Source of the DNA: Bacillus sp. ISL-18
GTDB lineage: Bacteria; Bacillota; Bacilli; Bacillales; Cytobacillaceae
NCBI RefSeq assembly: GCF_018613415.1
Contig: NZ_JAGGQG010000002.1
Coordinates: forward strand, 895,438 to 959,437
Reading direction: 5' to 3'
DNA length: 64,000 nt
Shown: piece by piece, positions 24,719-34,228 of the stretch
Position numbering within the stretch: position 1 is the stretch's first letter
Layout of the letters: each line of letters opens with the position of its first letter
The notes under the pieces: generated by a model
What the model was told of the DNA's origin: nothing
What the model saw: only the letters and a program-made list of their open reading frames with translations
Databases searched by the model: none
Program-made: the position numbers and the translations under genes

Positions 24719-26161
24719 ATGAGTGACAAAGTACACGTAGAGTCTTACGAAAAAGAAGACTTGAAGAGAGATCTATCAAATCGTCACATCCAGATGATCG
24801 CCATAGGAGGTGCAATTGGAACCGGTCTATTCTATGGTTCTTCCTGGGCTATTAGTCAAGGAGGACCTGCAATTCTGCTGATGTATTTAATAGTTGGGAT
24901 AGCCATTTACTTCATTATGAGAGCTTTGGGTGAAATGGCTGTTGAAGAACCTGTGTCGGGAACGTATGTATCCTATGCGAATCGTTATATTCATCGCTTT
25001 GCTGGCTTTCTATCTGGCTGGAACGCATTTATCTTCTTAATTGCTACAAGTGCAGCCGATCTTAATGCACTTGGAAAGTATGTACAGTTTTGGTTTCCTA
25101 ATATACCAGTATGGGTAAGCGCTTTAGCAGTGGTAGTGATCATGTTTACCATTAATATTATTGGCGTATCGATCTATGGAGAAACTGAATTCTGGTTATC
25201 CTTGATTAAGGTCACAGCAATTGTTTTTATGATCATATTTGGAGCTTTAATGATTATTTTCGGAGTTGGCAATCATGGTAATCCGGTCGGAGTCGGTAAT
25301 CTTGTAAACCATGGGGGATTTTTCTCGACTGGAATGAATGGATTTATTTTATCGATTGTTATGGTAGCGTTTGCATTTGGCGGAGTTGAAAACCTCGGAT
25401 TTGCAGCTGGAGAAGCAAAAAATGTAAAGACTACTATTCCTAAAGCTGTTAACGCTGTGTTCTGGAGAATTATGATTTTCTACGTAGGGGCCATCTTTAT
25501 TTTGGTAACAATCTTCCCATGGAATACTGCTGGTTCGAAAGGAAGCCCTTTCGTTGAGATATTTACTAAAATGAATATTCCAGCTGCCGCTTCCATTATG
25601 AACCTTGTAGTTATTTCAGCAGTATTATCTGCAGTAAACTCTAGTATTTTTGCCAACACCCGTACATTCTACAACTTGGCTTTACAAAAGAACGCTCCTG
25701 CGATACTTGGCAAGGTTAACCGTAAAAATATACCATTTGCTGGAGTTATCCTAGTTTTTGCCTCAATGCTTTTTGGAGTTTTAATGAATTTCCTTATGCC
25801 CGAAAAAGTTTTCTCATTGTTTGCTTCAGTTACTGTCTTTGGCTTAATTTGTAACTGGTCTGCTATTCTAATAAGTCATTTGAAATTTAGGAAGATAAAG
25901 ATTAAAAATAATGAAGTTGACAAACTTACTTACAAGATGCCTTTCTATCCGTACAGCAATTATTTCGGCCTGTTCTTTATGGCTGTTGTAATAGTATGTA
26001 TGGCATTCTTACCGGATGAAAGAATGTCCTTGGTAGTGTCGGCTGTATGGGTTGTAATAGTTTTTATAGCTTATAAGTTTTATACAAAAAAAGAAACAGT
26101 AAAGGATACAGCTAACGATACAGATATAGCAAACGATCCATTAGAAGACTTTGGCGGTTAA
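24719..26161 (+). CDS. Amino-acid permease, AAT family of the APC superfamily
   Basis: 480 residues with about twelve helices. The signature of amino-acid:proton symporters is present: LSNRHIQMIAIGGAIGTGLF in helix 1, GEMAVEEPVSGTY, and FAFGGVENLGFAAGEAKN in helix 6. A charged tail ends it. GGGAGG precedes the ATG. It should import the amino compound handled by the surrounding PLP enzymes; the AAT family covers GABA, aromatic, basic and D-amino acids, and the sequence alone does not tell which. The 238-bp gap upstream shows only a possible short remnant of another transporter. Confidence 0.92.
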   Translation: MSDKVHVESYEKEDLKRDLSNRHIQMIAIGGAIGTGLFYGSSWAISQGGPAILLMYLIVGIAIYFIMRALGEMAVEEPVSGTYVSYANRYIHRFAGFLSGWNAFIFLIATSAADLNALGKYVQFWFPNIPVWVSALAVVVIMFTINIIGVSIYGETEFWLSLIKVTAIVFMIIFGALMIIFGVGNHGNPVGVGNLVNHGGFFSTGMNGFILSIVMVAFAFGGVENLGFAAGEAKNVKTTIPKAVNAVFWRIMIFYVGAIFILVTIFPWNTAGSKGSPFVEIFTKMNIPAAASIMNLVVISAVLSAVNSSIFANTRTFYNLALQKNAPAILGKVNRKNIPFAGVILVFASMLFGVLMNFLMPEKVFSLFASVTVFGLICNWSAILISHLKFRKIKIKNNEVDKLTYKMPFYPYSNYFGLFFMAVVIVCMAFLPDERMSLVVSAVWVVIVFIAYKFYTKKETVKDTANDTDIANDPLEDFGG

Positions 26162-26298
26162 TTTTTACTTTAGAAATTACCGGTTTACAGGAATGCAACA
26201 TATGGGATCCGTTTAATCGGGTTTACTAGATGAAGAAATCTGTTGAAATTTAAATTATAGCAGAACCCAAATATATAAAATATCGGAGGAAAGTGATG

Positions 26299-26679
26299 AT
26301 GAAACTAATAGAAACCGTACATGCACTAGGAGCAATTGGACCATATTCACAGGGGTTTATAGTGAATGGATTGATCTATACTTCAGGTCAAATTCCGGTA
26401 AATCCAGAAGATGGAACGGTAGGAAATACTATAAAAGAACAGGCAGAACAGAGTTGCCGAAATGTGAGAGCGATTCTTGAAGAGGCAGGAAGTGGATTTG
26501 AATATGTATTTAAGACTACCTGTTTCCTAGCAGACATGGCGGATTTTGCGGTCTTTAATGAGGTATATTCAACGTATTTTGTATCAAAACCTGCTAGAAG
26601 CTGCGTAGCGGTAAAGGAACTCCCGAAAGGTGTTCTCTGTGAAATAGAAGCGATTGCTGTCATGCCAAAAAACCAGTAG
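26299..26679 (+). CDS. RidA-family reactive imine/enamine deaminase
   Basis: 126-residue member of the YjgF/YER057c/UK114 family, trimeric and cytoplasmic. Conserved features are GPYSQG near the N-terminus, YTSGQIPVNPEDG, and the Arg-containing PARSCVAV with ELPKGVLCEIEAIA at the end. RidA hydrolyses 2-aminoacrylate and similar imines produced by PLP beta-eliminating enzymes, which suits its position between two C-S lyase genes. The ATG at 26299 is favoured, 8 nt after GGAGGA. Confidence 0.92.
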   Translation: MKLIETVHALGAIGPYSQGFIVNGLIYTSGQIPVNPEDGTVGNTIKEQAEQSCRNVRAILEEAGSGFEYVFKTTCFLADMADFAVFNEVYSTYFVSKPARSCVAVKELPKGVLCEIEAIAVMPKNQ

Positions 26680-26721
26680 TAAATAATTTATAAATATAAA
26701 TTTGAAAGGTGGATGAACACT

Positions 26722-26979
26722 ATGAATGTAAAAGTAATTGGAAGCCACTTGTGCCCTGATACATTATACGCTCTCAGCAAACTGAAAGATAAAAATGCCA
26801 ATATCGATTTTGCGGATCTTTCTGCAAGCTTTTCTGCGCTAAAGGATTATTTGTACGTTAGGGAAAATAATGCCCTTTATGATGCCATACGTGAAGCAGG
26901 AGGAATAGGAATTCCATTTTTTGAAATAGAAGATGGAACACAGACTTTGGATTTAAATGTTGTGTTAAATCGATTGTAA
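26722..26979 (+). CDS. Glutaredoxin-like small thiol protein
   Basis: 85 residues of thioredoxin fold: beta-strand NVKVIGSHLCPDT with a single active-site Cys (CPDT, so a monothiol variant), and a cis-Pro segment GGIGIPFFEIEDG. It resembles glutaredoxin-related proteins of Gram-positive bacteria. The start at 26722 lies 9 nt after AAAGGTGG. Coming directly after ridA and before a C-S lyase gene, it may handle a thiol or disulfide released during catabolism, but this is inference. A hairpin terminator that contains the CAYACAA element follows at 27001. Confidence 0.75.
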   Translation: MNVKVIGSHLCPDTLYALSKLKDKNANIDFADLSASFSALKDYLYVRENNALYDAIREAGGIGIPFFEIEDGTQTLDLNVVLNRL

Positions 26980-27000
26980 ATGGTACATTATAATATTTTT

Positions 27001-27031
27001 ACCATACAATTTTAAAAATTGTATGGTTTTT
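27001..27031 (+). terminator. Terminator carrying the CAYACAA element
   Basis: ACCATACAATTTT and AAAATTGTATGGT form a perfect 13-bp palindrome followed by TTTTCT. It contains CATACAA-N9-TTGTATGG and lies about 190 bp before the second PatB-like gene, so it may serve both as terminator and as regulator site. Confidence 0.8.
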
Positions 27032-27196
27032 CTGTGGTGGAATTATTCAAATCTGGTTCGATGAAAAAAGCAATACAATTAGCTTTTTAGAATGGTAGTT
27101 TTGATACAGTAAACCAGAGAAGGATTATTATTGGGTTGAGCTTCTTGATTCAGTGAATTAATATAGAAGTAGTTGCAAAAAAGGGAGAGACCAGAC

Positions 27197-28423
27197 ATGA
27201 ATATGGAAGAATTTGTAGAAAAGTATAAAGTTGAGAGAAATAATTCAACATCTTTAAAATGGGATTTATTAGAAGAACGATTTGGGGATCCAGATCTACT
27301 TGCCATGTGGGTAGCGGACATGGATTTTAGGACCTCAGATACCATTACAGAAGCTCTTACAAATCGCGTGAACCATGGTGTGTTTGGTTATTCTTACGTT
27401 CCACAAAGTTATTTTGATGCATACTTCAAATGGATGGAGGAAAGATATTCTTTTCCATTGAAAAAAGAATGGATTCGCTATTCGACTGGTGTCGTTGCTG
27501 CGCTTTACTGGTTTATTAATGCTTTTACTGAACCTGAAGATTCTGTAATCATTCTCACTCCAGTATATTATCCATTCCATAATGCTGTTCGTGATTGTGG
27601 TCGGAAACTAATTACTTGTCCATTAAATAATGATAACGGTATTTTCACCCTTGATTATGACCGTTTCGAACAAGCAATCATCGATAGCCGTGCCAAACTG
27701 TATATCCACTGTTCTCCACATAACCCAGCTGGCAGAGTTTGGACGGAAGAAGAACAAGATAAACTATTTGAAATTTGCAAGAAACATAACGTTTTAATTG
27801 TGTCAGATGAAATTCACCAAGATTTTACCTACGGGGATCATAAACATATTCCTGCTGCAGTAGTTAAAGGCGGAAAATATCGGGATTTAATTATTACAGT
27901 GAATTCTGCCTCAAAAACGTTCAACCTAGCAGCACTGATTCATTCCAACATTATCATTACAGACGATATACTAAGAGAAAAATATGATAAATATATAAAA
28001 ACAGTGAATCAGACAGATTTTAATACGATGGGACTTACTGCGACAGAGGCAGGTTATTCTGGCGGGGGTGAGTGGTTAGAATCCTTGAAAAGCGTTATCT
28101 ATTCAAACTTTGTTTATGCAAGAGATACCCTTAATAAAGAGCTTCCGGAAATTACAGTTACACCTCTAGAAGGAACATATTTAATGTTTATGGACTTAAA
28201 TAAAATTATTCCAAAAGAAAAAACAACAGAATTTATTCAAGCTCGCTGTCGACTAGCTGTGGACTTTGGGGAATGGTTCGGTACAGATTATAAAGGATAC
28301 GTCAGACTGAACCTGGCAACGACTCCGGAGAATGTCAAAATAGCGATTACAAACATTATTAGAGAAGCAAAACTATTAAAAGAAAATGATAATATGAATG
28401 TACCATCTTTGCTCTCTATTTGA
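27197..28423 (+). CDS. PatB/MalY-type PLP-dependent C-S beta-lyase
   Basis: 408-residue fold-type I PLP enzyme. The N-terminus has AMWVADMDFRTSDTI, typical of the MalY/PatB cystathionine beta-lyase group; HNPAGRVWTEEE and SDEIHQDFTYGDHKH mark the cofactor-binding part, with the PLP lysine Lys240 in SASKTFNLA. It would cleave S-substituted cysteines (cystathionine-like) to a thiol, pyruvate and ammonia by way of aminoacrylate. Start at 27197 from AAGGGAGAG upstream. It is a paralogue of the frameshifted gene at 23240 and the intact one of the pair. Confidence 0.9.
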   Translation: MNMEEFVEKYKVERNNSTSLKWDLLEERFGDPDLLAMWVADMDFRTSDTITEALTNRVNHGVFGYSYVPQSYFDAYFKWMEERYSFPLKKEWIRYSTGVVAALYWFINAFTEPEDSVIILTPVYYPFHNAVRDCGRKLITCPLNNDNGIFTLDYDRFEQAIIDSRAKLYIHCSPHNPAGRVWTEEEQDKLFEICKKHNVLIVSDEIHQDFTYGDHKHIPAAVVKGGKYRDLIITVNSASKTFNLAALIHSNIIITDDILREKYDKYIKTVNQTDFNTMGLTATEAGYSGGGEWLESLKSVIYSNFVYARDTLNKELPEITVTPLEGTYLMFMDLNKIIPKEKTTEFIQARCRLAVDFGEWFGTDYKGYVRLNLATTPENVKIAITNIIREAKLLKENDNMNVPSLLSI

Positions 28424-28481
28424 GCACCTTCTAAATAATAATGATATTTTCCATAGTAATAAAGTGATTGAAAAATTGTTT

Positions 28482-28513
28482 GCCATACACTTATAATGTT
28501 GTATGGCTTTTTT
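28482..28513 (+). terminator. Terminator carrying the CAYACAA element
   Basis: GCCATACA and TGTATGGC form the stem around CTTATAATGT, followed by TTTTTTG. Some 30 bp around it match the hairpin at 23078-23110 closely. Confidence 0.8.
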
Positions 28514-28627
28514 GTGCGTGTTAAAATATTACAAATCTAGTTGGCGGATTATATGAACTAGAATTAGCACTACAATCCTTGTCGATGCAACCCCACCGTC
28601 CCCTCGGCCTAAGATGCAGGGCTCTGT

Positions 28628-28708
28628 ATGCTCCAATTGCTAGTGATTGCATTCATTACTGTTATCCCATTAATTATGTGGGCCGGTAGTAATCAGAGTA
28701 AGGTCTAA
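28628..28708 (+). pseudogene. Short C-terminal remnant of a membrane transporter
   Basis: A 26-codon frame starting MLQLLVIAFITVIP and ending LIMWAGSNQSKV with stop reads like the last membrane helix of a multi-helix transporter. No upstream part of a transporter is readable. The remaining gap 28424-28817 contains only the terminator at 28482. Confidence 0.3.
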
Positions 28709-28817
28709 TAAAAAATAACTGAAAATTCAGGGTAATTAGGAGCAAAGGTAGCTAGTAAACTTTTTAAATAATAGTTAACTGAAATCCATTACTAAGATAA
28801 AAAAGGAATGATGATCA

Positions 28818-30020
28818 ATGGAAAATAAATTTGCTGAGAGAACTCATTTAGTAAAACCTTCTGAGACACGTGAAATATTAAAAGTAACAGAAAGACCAGA
28901 TGTTATCTCTTTTGCGGGAGGCCTGCCAGCTCCAGAGTTGTTTCCTGTAGAAGCTCTTAAGGATGTATGCAATATTGTATTGAATGAAGAAGGTGCGGCT
29001 TCTCTTCAATATAGTACGACTGAAGGGTATATTCCTTTAAGAGAAGCTATTTGTCAGAGGATGGAAGTGATTGGAATCAACTCTCCGCTTGGAAATGTTC
29101 TTATCACATCAGGCTCCCAGCAAGCAATCGACCTTACTGGTAGGATATTCATCAATGAAGGAGATACGATTATTTGTGAAAGCCCAACCTATCTTGCCGC
29201 AATAAATGCATTCAAGTCATATAATCCCAAATTTGTTGAAGTAGCTATGGATGATGATGGTATGGTGATGGAGAAGCTAGAGAAAAAGCTGCAAGAGCAT
29301 CCTAACACCAAATTTATCTATACGATTCCAGATTTCCAAAACCCTACAGGCCGCACATTAAAGCTCGAAAGACGAAAGAGAATGATTGAGCTCGCTAATC
29401 AATATGATGTATTGATTGTAGAGGATAATCCCTATGGAGCGATTAGATTTGCTGGAGAGGCACTTCCGCCTGTGAAACACTTTGACACAGAGGGCAGGGT
29501 AATTTATATAAGTACCTTTTCTAAGATTTTTGCTCCCGGTCTACGACTTGGATGGATTTGTGCAGACGAATCTTTCGTTGAAAAGTATGTTGCTTTTAAG
29601 CAAACAGCTGACTTACATACTGACAGCTTTGCTCAAAGAATTACAGCTAAATATTTGGAACTTTACAATATCGAAGAACACATTCATAAAATCAAAGCTG
29701 TTTATAAAGAAAGATGCACAGCTATGTTATCCTGTATCAAAGAATTTTTCCCCAAAAATATAAACTATAGTTTGCCAGAAGGTGGATTATTTATTTGGAT
29801 CGAGCTTCCTGAATCTGTTGATTCTGGGGAATTATTCGTTAAATGTTTGGAAAATAACGTTGCTTTTGTTCCTGGTGCCCCATTCTTTCCGAATGGAACA
29901 AAGAAAAATACTTTACGTTTAAATTACTCAAATATGCCTAAAGAGAAAATTATTGAAGGTATGAAACTTATGGGAGAAGTATTGCATCGTGAATTAGAAA
30001 AAGAAACAACTCTTTTATAG
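28818..30020 (+). CDS. PLP-dependent aminotransferase (2-aminoadipate/MocR-like class)
   Basis: 400-residue class I/II aminotransferase of the group that includes LysN and the catalytic domain of MocR proteins. ISFAGGLPAPELFP at the N-terminus and YTIPDFQNPTGRTL, EDNPYGAIRF, and the PLP lysine Lys236 in STFSKIFAPGLRLGW are typical; a C-terminal Arg in TLRLNYSN would hold the substrate carboxylate. It transfers the amino group of an amino acid to a 2-oxo acid. Substrate preference cannot be read from the sequence. It lies downstream of a CAYACAA element and is followed by a flavin amine oxidase gene. Confidence 0.9.
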   Translation: MENKFAERTHLVKPSETREILKVTERPDVISFAGGLPAPELFPVEALKDVCNIVLNEEGAASLQYSTTEGYIPLREAICQRMEVIGINSPLGNVLITSGSQQAIDLTGRIFINEGDTIICESPTYLAAINAFKSYNPKFVEVAMDDDGMVMEKLEKKLQEHPNTKFIYTIPDFQNPTGRTLKLERRKRMIELANQYDVLIVEDNPYGAIRFAGEALPPVKHFDTEGRVIYISTFSKIFAPGLRLGWICADESFVEKYVAFKQTADLHTDSFAQRITAKYLELYNIEEHIHKIKAVYKERCTAMLSCIKEFFPKNINYSLPEGGLFIWIELPESVDSGELFVKCLENNVAFVPGAPFFPNGTKKNTLRLNYSNMPKEKIIEGMKLMGEVLHRELEKETTLL

Positions 30021-30151
30021 ATTTGACCCAATCATAAAAACACATTTTTTTCACATAGGGAAAGCTCATTTAAAGGGGACCAATATAAAATGGAATAACC
30101 CTTCTAAAATAAAATGATACAACATAGGAACAGTCAGAAGGAGGAAAAAAT

Positions 30152-31264
30152 ATGAACAAGCCTGTAATCATTGTTGGTGCGGGTTTAAGTGGCCTGCGTG
30201 CTGCATCACTGCTTACTGAAAAAGGCATTAAATTTTGGGTACTAGAGGCAAGAGATAGGATTGGTGGAAGGGTTTTGAGTGCTTCTGATCCAAGCAGACC
30301 TGACCTAGGTCAATTTGATCTTGGCCCTACGTGGTTTTGGCCACAGTTTGAGAGCCAAATTGCTAATCTTGTAAAAGAACTAAATTTAGAAACTTTCGAA
30401 CAATATAAGGAAGGCGAAATACTTATAGAACGATTTCAAATCAAGCCACCAGAGCGCTGTGAGCTGAAAGAACACTCCGACGAAAAATGGGTCCGATTGA
30501 CTGGAGGTGTGCAGTCTCTTATTGATGCTCTAGCAGAGACCATTCCCTCAGAAATAGTTGAACTAGAAACACGAGTGAAGAAAATTCTACTGAATGATGC
30601 TGGTGATATCACAGTTGAAGCAGAACTTTCTGATGGAAAGAGGAAAAAAATTCCTGCAGGAGCCGTTATTCTAGCATTACCACCTCGTCTTGTGGCGCGT
30701 CACATTGAATTTTCTCCTTCGCTCCCCCAAAATCTTATGAATGACATTGTAGAAAAACCTACATGGATGGCGGGACAGGCCAAGGTAGTTGCAGTCTATG
30801 ATCGTCCCTTCTGGAGAGAATCAGGACTTTCTGGATATGTATTGAGTGCCGTTGGTCCCTTAGAAGAAATATATGATGCCTCTCCTAATAAAGGCCCTGG
30901 TGCATTATTTGGTTTCTTCGGAATGCCATCAGAAGCACGAAAAAAAATGGTACAAGATAACGTTTTAAAATTGGTTGTTGGCCAATTAGTTAAACTCTTT
31001 GGAAGTGAAGCTGAAAATTTAAAGGCTATTTTTTATAAAGATTGGTCCAGCGATTCTGAAACCACTGTTGAGGAAGACTTAAGTCCTCTAAAAAATTACC
31101 AAAGCTATGGTCCACCACCAGTAGAAGGTGTATGGGAAAAGAAAATTATTTTTGCTGGTACAGAGACGAATTCAGAATTTAGTGGACATCTTGAAGGGGC
31201 CCTGCAGTCAGCTGAAAAGGCAGTTGCTGAAATCATTCATTTAAATGAAAAGGATGTTTCTTGA
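30152..31264 (+). CDS. FAD-dependent amine oxidase
   Basis: 370 residues of the flavin monoamine oxidase family. The N-terminal Rossmann motif is GAGLSGLRAASLL with Glu in VLEARDRIGGRV; the C-terminal FAD segment is FAGTETNSEFSGHLEGALQSAE. It oxidises a primary or secondary amine to an imine, giving ammonia, aldehyde and hydrogen peroxide. Shorter than many family members (about 450) but complete at both ends. AGAAGGAGG precedes the ATG. It follows the aminotransferase by 131 bp and may act on the decarboxylated or related amine of the same pathway; RidA could hydrolyse its imine product. Confidence 0.9.
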   Translation: MNKPVIIVGAGLSGLRAASLLTEKGIKFWVLEARDRIGGRVLSASDPSRPDLGQFDLGPTWFWPQFESQIANLVKELNLETFEQYKEGEILIERFQIKPPERCELKEHSDEKWVRLTGGVQSLIDALAETIPSEIVELETRVKKILLNDAGDITVEAELSDGKRKKIPAGAVILALPPRLVARHIEFSPSLPQNLMNDIVEKPTWMAGQAKVVAVYDRPFWRESGLSGYVLSAVGPLEEIYDASPNKGPGALFGFFGMPSEARKKMVQDNVLKLVVGQLVKLFGSEAENLKAIFYKDWSSDSETTVEEDLSPLKNYQSYGPPPVEGVWEKKIIFAGTETNSEFSGHLEGALQSAEKAVAEIIHLNEKDVS

Positions 31265-31349
31265 TGGCAAAGCAAATTGAACGATAATTAGATTAGCATC
31301 AGAATAGAAGCCATGTTAACACACAATATCGAGTGAAAGGAGTACTATA

Positions 31350-32162
31350 ATGGATTTTTTCTTTGATCACCTTGTTTGGTTCTTTACGAAACCAGAGAAA
31401 GCAATTTTACCCTTAAAACAAAAAGGAATTCATGTTGTGAAGGGAGGCCGTCATGAATCTTGGGGAACATATAATACGTTAACCTATTTTGGCTTAAGTT
31501 ATATTGAATTTTTAGGAATTGAAAATTTATCAATAGCTGAAAAACATAGTGAAAATCGATTGATTACGCAAATCGTTGAACAGCTAGCAAAAGAAAGTCG
31601 GGAAGGTCCTGCGAAAGTGGCGATTCGAACAAATCAAATAGAAGAACTAGCAGTAAAACTTAAAGCAGAAGGACTTACAGTATATGGACCGCTTACTGGG
31701 GAGAGAGTTCGTGATGATGGTCACGTAATCAGGTGGTCATTGTTATTCCCTGAACACAAGGAAAAAAAGGTTTCTTTACCATTTTTTATTGAATGGGAAA
31801 AATCAGATGAACAAAGGTATTCGGAAATAGATGACCAAGGACTTATAGGGTCACACATATTAGGCCAACCAAAATTGGAAAGTGTTGGTTTTGTCGTCAA
31901 TAATTTGGATGAGACATTAGAAACTTGGAAGAAATTGTTTGGCCTTAAACAAGGCGAGGAGTATCTTGATACGGAAATTAATGCACGTTGTAGAATAGTA
32001 AAATTGAACGGAACTAATTTATTATTTTGTACACCCATTGGAGATGGTCCAGCTGCTAAGGTAATAAAAGAAAAAGGGGAGACTCCTTTTTTAGTGAACC
32101 TTACTGACATGAATCAAAGTCACTTTTTTGAAATGTTGGATGGTTATTGGAGGTTCCAGTAA
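31350..32162 (+). CDS. VOC-superfamily (glyoxalase-like) protein
   Basis: 270-residue protein of the Glyoxalase_3 type. The N-terminus FFDHLVWF has the His that usually starts a VOC metal site, and a second beta-alpha-beta-beta-beta unit begins around ESVGFVVNNLDETLETWKKLFG. Such proteins are metal-dependent dioxygenases, isomerases or binding proteins, often labelled hypothetical. AAAGGAG lies before the ATG. It ends the MocR cluster just before the insertion-element remnant. No substrate can be proposed beyond a possible role in the same catabolic route. Confidence 0.82.
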   Translation: MDFFFDHLVWFFTKPEKAILPLKQKGIHVVKGGRHESWGTYNTLTYFGLSYIEFLGIENLSIAEKHSENRLITQIVEQLAKESREGPAKVAIRTNQIEELAVKLKAEGLTVYGPLTGERVRDDGHVIRWSLLFPEHKEKKVSLPFFIEWEKSDEQRYSEIDDQGLIGSHILGQPKLESVGFVVNNLDETLETWKKLFGLKQGEEYLDTEINARCRIVKLNGTNLLFCTPIGDGPAAKVIKEKGETPFLVNLTDMNQSHFFEMLDGYWRFQ

Positions 32163-32443
32163 TAAATTAAAACCAATATATAGTGAATCATAGATTGAGA
32201 TTGAATATGATCTGTTATTGCCATTCAAAAATGACCGAAAGTTGACGGTGTTGCCTGTCCAGAGTTAGACGGTTATAATGTCCATATATACAAAATTCGA
32301 AACATTTCGACATTAATAATCCCTAATTCTGGAGAAAGGAAAGGACGCCTCCCATGATGTATATCTGCGCCAACAGGTATACGGGAGACGTCCCCTAAAA
32401 AACTATATGCTTATTTTAACAGATTATAAACTAATTGAAAATA

Positions 32444-32898
32444 ATGGAGTTTTTGGTTAGAGGTGCGGGGAGGATTCCTTCGCCCTGTTGCGGGAAAGGC
32501 ATGAGCGTAATTGGTACTAGAGAAAGAAAAGCAAGAGAAAGTTCTGGAGAGACAAAAGGGATATAATATTGGCGATTAGGTTGTGATCAGTGCGACCGGA
32601 TTCATCATGAATTACCAGATTTCTTAGTTCCATATAAGAGATATAAGGCACAGTGTATAGAGTCGGTTCTTTCGAACCCTTCTACACATGATGTCCAGCT
32701 GATGAATCTACTTTATTTCGTTGGTTTGAATGGTTTAATTATTTCGTAGATTACTGGGCTAACTGTCTTATATCTATTGTGCTTAGAACTAATCAGGATA
32801 AGGTCCCTTTGAATTTGACGTCAGCAAATTCAGAGACTGCACTTCATAGAATAGGACGACTGGTGGGGAACGCCCCCAAATGGCTGGAGAGGTATTAG
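32444..32898 (+). pseudogene. DUF6431 gene of the insertion element, broken
   Basis: Begins MEFLVRGAGRIPSPCCGKG, which is the zinc-ribbon-like N-terminus of DUF6431 proteins, and continues through CDQCDRIHHELPDFLVPYKRY. It is interrupted by an in-frame TAA near 32567 and by a frameshift near 32705; the last part (DESTLFRWFEWFNYF to LVGNAPKWLERY) is open in another frame to the TAG at 32896. Members lie upstream of Mu-type transposases and are assumed to be accessory DNA-binding proteins. Confidence 0.75.
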
Positions 32899-32902
32899 TT
32901 CT

Positions 32903-33205
32903 ATGGATCAGAAATATGAAGTTGGTCTTTCTTTTATTGGTCGTCAAGTGGATGTTGTCTATGATCCTGCGGATTTAGAAGAGTTAACAATTGAGTATGA
33001 GGGTTATTCCCCTTGGAGAGCAAAAAAGCTTGTAATTGGAGGAAGATCCGGAAAACGTCCAACATTACCTTCAGACCTCCAAGCGTCTAAAGCTGATTCG
33101 TCCAGACTACTTAAAGCAGCTGAACAGAAGCATCAAGAAAGAAAAAAAGATCAAGCTCCAGCCGTTTCTTTTCGTGCTGTTTGGAAGGAGAATGGCGATG
33201 TTTGA
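32903..33205 (+). pseudogene. C-terminal remnant of Mu-type transposase
   Basis: 100 codons corresponding to the C-terminal beta-barrel of DDE transposases of the Mu/TniA type (YEVGLSFIGRQVDVVYDPAD, then IEYEGYSPWRAKKLVIG). The DDE catalytic core, normally several hundred residues upstream, is absent, so an internal deletion joined this end directly to the DUF6431 gene. Its stop overlaps the ATPase start. Confidence 0.8.
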
Positions 33206-33995
33206 AGGATTTTATGGAATGAAAAATACCCCTTTTACAAGAGATGTGCCTACTACTCAACTTTATGATTCCATTACGATGCAAGAGGTTTTAGGTCGAT
33301 TAAGGTATACAGCAGAAAGGCAGCTGTTCTCCGTTTTAACTGGGGATTGTGGTAAAGGGAAAACAACCACGATTCGGAAATTTGTAGATGGCCTTGATCA
33401 TGGGAAATTTCGAGTACTTTATTTATCAGATTCAAAGCTAACACCTAGGCATTTTTATAAAGGTCTGTTAGAACAGCTAGGTTCAGAAGCAAAGTTTTAT
33501 AGAGGCGATGCCAAACGGCAGCTTCATCGAGAAATCGAGTTAATGAGAGGTATTCATGGAATTCAGCCAGTCGTCGTGGTTGATGAGTCTCACCTTAGAC
33601 CGTGAGATGCTTGAGGAAGTTAGATTTTTACTCAATTTTTAGATGGATGCACAAAGCCCGATGGCACTAATCCTTGGAGGTCAAAGTGAATTATGGGACC
33701 GTCTACGTCTTCAATCATACGCAGCCATTCGTCAAAGAATCGATATTCAGTTCAAATTAAGTCATTATGATCGGGCACAAGTAGATGCGTATGTCTCACG
33801 ACATCTGAATATTCAGGAGTTGAACAGCAAATCTTTTCAGATGGTGCGTTAGAGGAAATTCATCGATTTTCCGGTGGAACCCCAAGACTTATTAATAAAG
33901 TATGTACACATAGCCTCCTTTATGGAGCTCAAAATGGCCGTCGGATCATTGATGATCATATGATAAAGCACGTCATTCAGGGGGAACTGTCATGA
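33198..33995 (+). pseudogene. ExeA/TniB-like AAA ATPase of the insertion element, broken
   Basis: Transposition ATPase with Walker A TGDCGKGKTT and Walker B VVVVDESH. The first 135 codons are intact (MFEGFYGMKNTPFTRDVP start, 7 nt after AAGGAG). Three lesions follow: a frameshift at about 33595 with TGA at 33603, an in-frame TAG at 33640, and a frameshift near 33815. The C-terminal part (FSGGTPRLINKVCTHSLLYG) is recognisable up to the TGA at 33993, which overlaps the DUF5348 start. Confidence 0.85.
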
Positions 33996-34228
33996 AGAGC
34001 GGCAGGAAAGATATGAAATATAGTGAAGATCTAGATTGTTGGGTGGTCTTCTGGGGTGATAATACAGGTTACAAGATGCGATGTGGCGATTGGTTTGATC
34101 TTCACCTCGGAGATGAAAGGAAGTTTTCTTGCCGTATGGAACTCGGAAGAGATTGGTATATTATCTTGGGCAGGAATGAGACTAAATTTTATTTAAAACA
34201 GAACGAAACATATAAAGTTAATATTTAA
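33992..34228 (+). CDS. DUF5348 protein of the insertion element
   Basis: 78 residues, still open from an ATG that overlaps the ATPase stop (ATGA). It matches the DUF5348 family (SEDLDCWVVFWGDNTGYKM, then CGDWFDLHLG), small beta-rich proteins regularly encoded at the end of these elements. Function unknown. Expression is doubtful because the upstream frames are broken. A hairpin (GGGAAGCT/AGCTTCCC, 34236-34262) follows inside the right end of the element. Confidence 0.7.
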   Translation: MKSGRKDMKYSEDLDCWVVFWGDNTGYKMRCGDWFDLHLGDERKFSCRMELGRDWYIILGRNETKFYLKQNETYKVNI

